Below, piece after piece: positions 63,226-64,000 of a DNA stretch of 64,000 bases. Source of the DNA: Azospirillum oryzae (lineage in GTDB: Bacteria > Pseudomonadota > Alphaproteobacteria > Azospirillales > Azospirillaceae); contig NZ_FXAK01000001.1 in assembly GCF_900177515.1 (NCBI RefSeq), forward strand, positions 494,001 to 558,000, written 5' to 3'. The position numbers and the translations under genes are program-made. How positions within the stretch are numbered: position 1 is the first letter of the stretch; the number at the start of each line of letters is the position of its first letter. Under the pieces are notes generated by a model. It did no database searches and was not told the DNA's origin. It saw only the letters and a list, made by a program, of their open reading frames with translations.

Positions 63226-64000
63226 ATGGCCCTGATCTCCCTTCGACAGCTCCTCGACCATGCGGCCCAGCATGGCTATGGCGTGCCGGCCTTCAACATC
63301 AACAACATGGAACAGATCCAGGCGATCATGCAGGCGGCGGACGACTGCGCCAGCCCGGTGATCCTCCAGGCCTCCGCCGGCGCGCGCAAATATGCCGGCG
63401 AGCCCTTCCTCCGCCATATGGTGCAGGCGGCGGTGGAGATGTGGCCGCACATCCCCGTCTGTCTGCACCAGGACCATGGTGCCAGCCCGGCCGTCTGCCA
63501 GCAGGCGATCCGTTCCGGCTTCACCAGCGTGATGATGGACGGCTCGCTGCTGGACGACATGAAGACGCCGGCAAGCTACGACTACAACATCCGCGTCACC
63601 CGGCAGGTGGTGGAGCAGGCGCACGCCGTCGGCGTTTCGGTGGAAGGCGAGCTGGGTTGTCTCGGCTCGCTGGAGACCGGCCGGGCGGGGGAGGAGGATG
63701 GCTCCGGCGCCGTGGGTACGCTGTCGCGCGACCAATTGCTGACCGATCCGGAGCAGGCGGCGGACTTCGTGGCGCGGACGGGGGTGGACGCGCTCGCCAT
63801 CGCCATCGGCACCAGCCACGGCGCCTACAAGTTCAGCCGTCGCCCCGACGGCGAGGTGCTGGCCATCGACCGCATCCGTGCCATTCACGACCGCATCCCC
63901 GACACCCATTTGGTGATGCACGGGTCCTCCAGCGTGCCGCAGGAATGGCTGGAGATCATCCGCGCTTATGGCGGCTGCATCCGCGAGACCTATGGCGTGC
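63226..64000 (+). CDS. cbbA: fructose/sedoheptulose bisphosphate aldolase, class II, 3' truncated by window end
   Basis: The first 258 residues of about 355 are present; the frame is open at base 64000. Zinc ligands begin with the histidines of [10 protein letters not shown], followed by [14 protein letters not shown] with its glutamates and by the phosphate loop [10 protein letters not shown] and VMHGSSSVP. The Calvin-type subfamily is suggested by the [21 protein letters not shown] insertion. It follows cbbT by 17 bases and is probably not the last gene of the operon. Confidence 0.94.
   Translation, partial: MALISLRQLLDHAAQHGYGVPAFNINNMEQIQAIMQAADDCASPVILQASAGARKYAGEPFLRHMVQAAVEMWPHIPVCLHQDHGASPAVCQQAIRSGFTSVMMDGSLLDDMKTPASYDYNIRVTRQVVEQAHAVGVSVEGELGCLGSLETGRAGEEDGSGAVGTLSRDQLLTDPEQAADFVARTGVDALAIAIGTSHGAYKFSRRPDGEVLAIDRIRAIHDRIPDTHLVMHGSSSVPQEWLEIIRAYGGCIRETYGV

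Overview
The window is a 64 kb stretch of GC-rich DNA from an alphaproteobacterium. Gene content and style point to an Azospirillum-like Rhodospirillales member: a form IC (red-type) RuBisCO operon with a CbbX activase, many plant-derived-compound transport and catabolism operons, GC-rich intergenic palindromes, and frequent ATGA stop/start overlaps. The genus is an inference; no rRNA or tRNA is present to fix it. I saw no insertion sequence, phage or CRISPR array. The layout resembles a metabolic megaplasmid or chromid.

Region 1 (1-9.8 kb): the end of an MFS drug-type exporter, then a minus-strand operon: NMT1/SsuA-type ABC transporter (permease, binding protein, ATPase), an enolase-superfamily enzyme, a Gfo/Idh/MocA oxidoreductase, a DUF993 aldolase-like protein, a TIM-barrel isomerase/epimerase and a TetR regulator. 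A perfect dyad sits at the operon promoter. This looks like a complete uptake and degradation route for an unidentified sugar acid or related compound. Region 2 (10.0-13.0 kb): a DUF983 protein with a 46-residue membrane partner, and a parallel beta-helix protein with an N-terminal carbohydrate-binding-like domain.

Region 3 (13.2-24.3 kb): a spermidine/opine-type ABC transporter (minus strand), a NocR/OccR-like LysR regulator, and a divergent amine/D-amino-acid oxidation operon. That operon has two FAD beta-like subunits, a small 2Fe-2S protein, an alpha-like subunit, two RidA imine deaminases and an orphan amino-acid binding protein. Region 4 (24.5-31.9 kb): a RuBisCO-like protein (form IV) cassette with a DUF1537 acid-sugar kinase, a VOC protein, a fused TRAP transporter and a LacI regulator. 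This is the strongest candidate for an undescribed pathway.

Region 5 (32.0-44.0 kb): an Xre/RES toxin-antitoxin pair, an RND efflux operon led by an alpha/beta hydrolase with an altered nucleophile elbow, an orphan 372-residue protein behind an AT-rich stretch, a UraA/RutG-type nucleobase permease, an HTH protein and an orphan LysR regulator.

Region 6 (44.0-54.4 kb): a deoxyribose-type operon (deoC, ribose-class ABC transporter, DUF4432 mutarotase-like protein, ribokinase-family kinase, FGGY kinase) opposite a close DeoR homologue. A site in the intergenic region matches the E. coli DeoR operator at 13 of 16 positions. Region 7 (54.4-64 kb): cbbR and the divergent Calvin cycle operon cbbL-S-E-X-F-P-T-A, cut by the window end inside cbbA. 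Together the genes describe a plant-associated heterotroph that scavenges sugars, sugar acids, nucleosides and amino-nitrogen compounds and can fix CO2.
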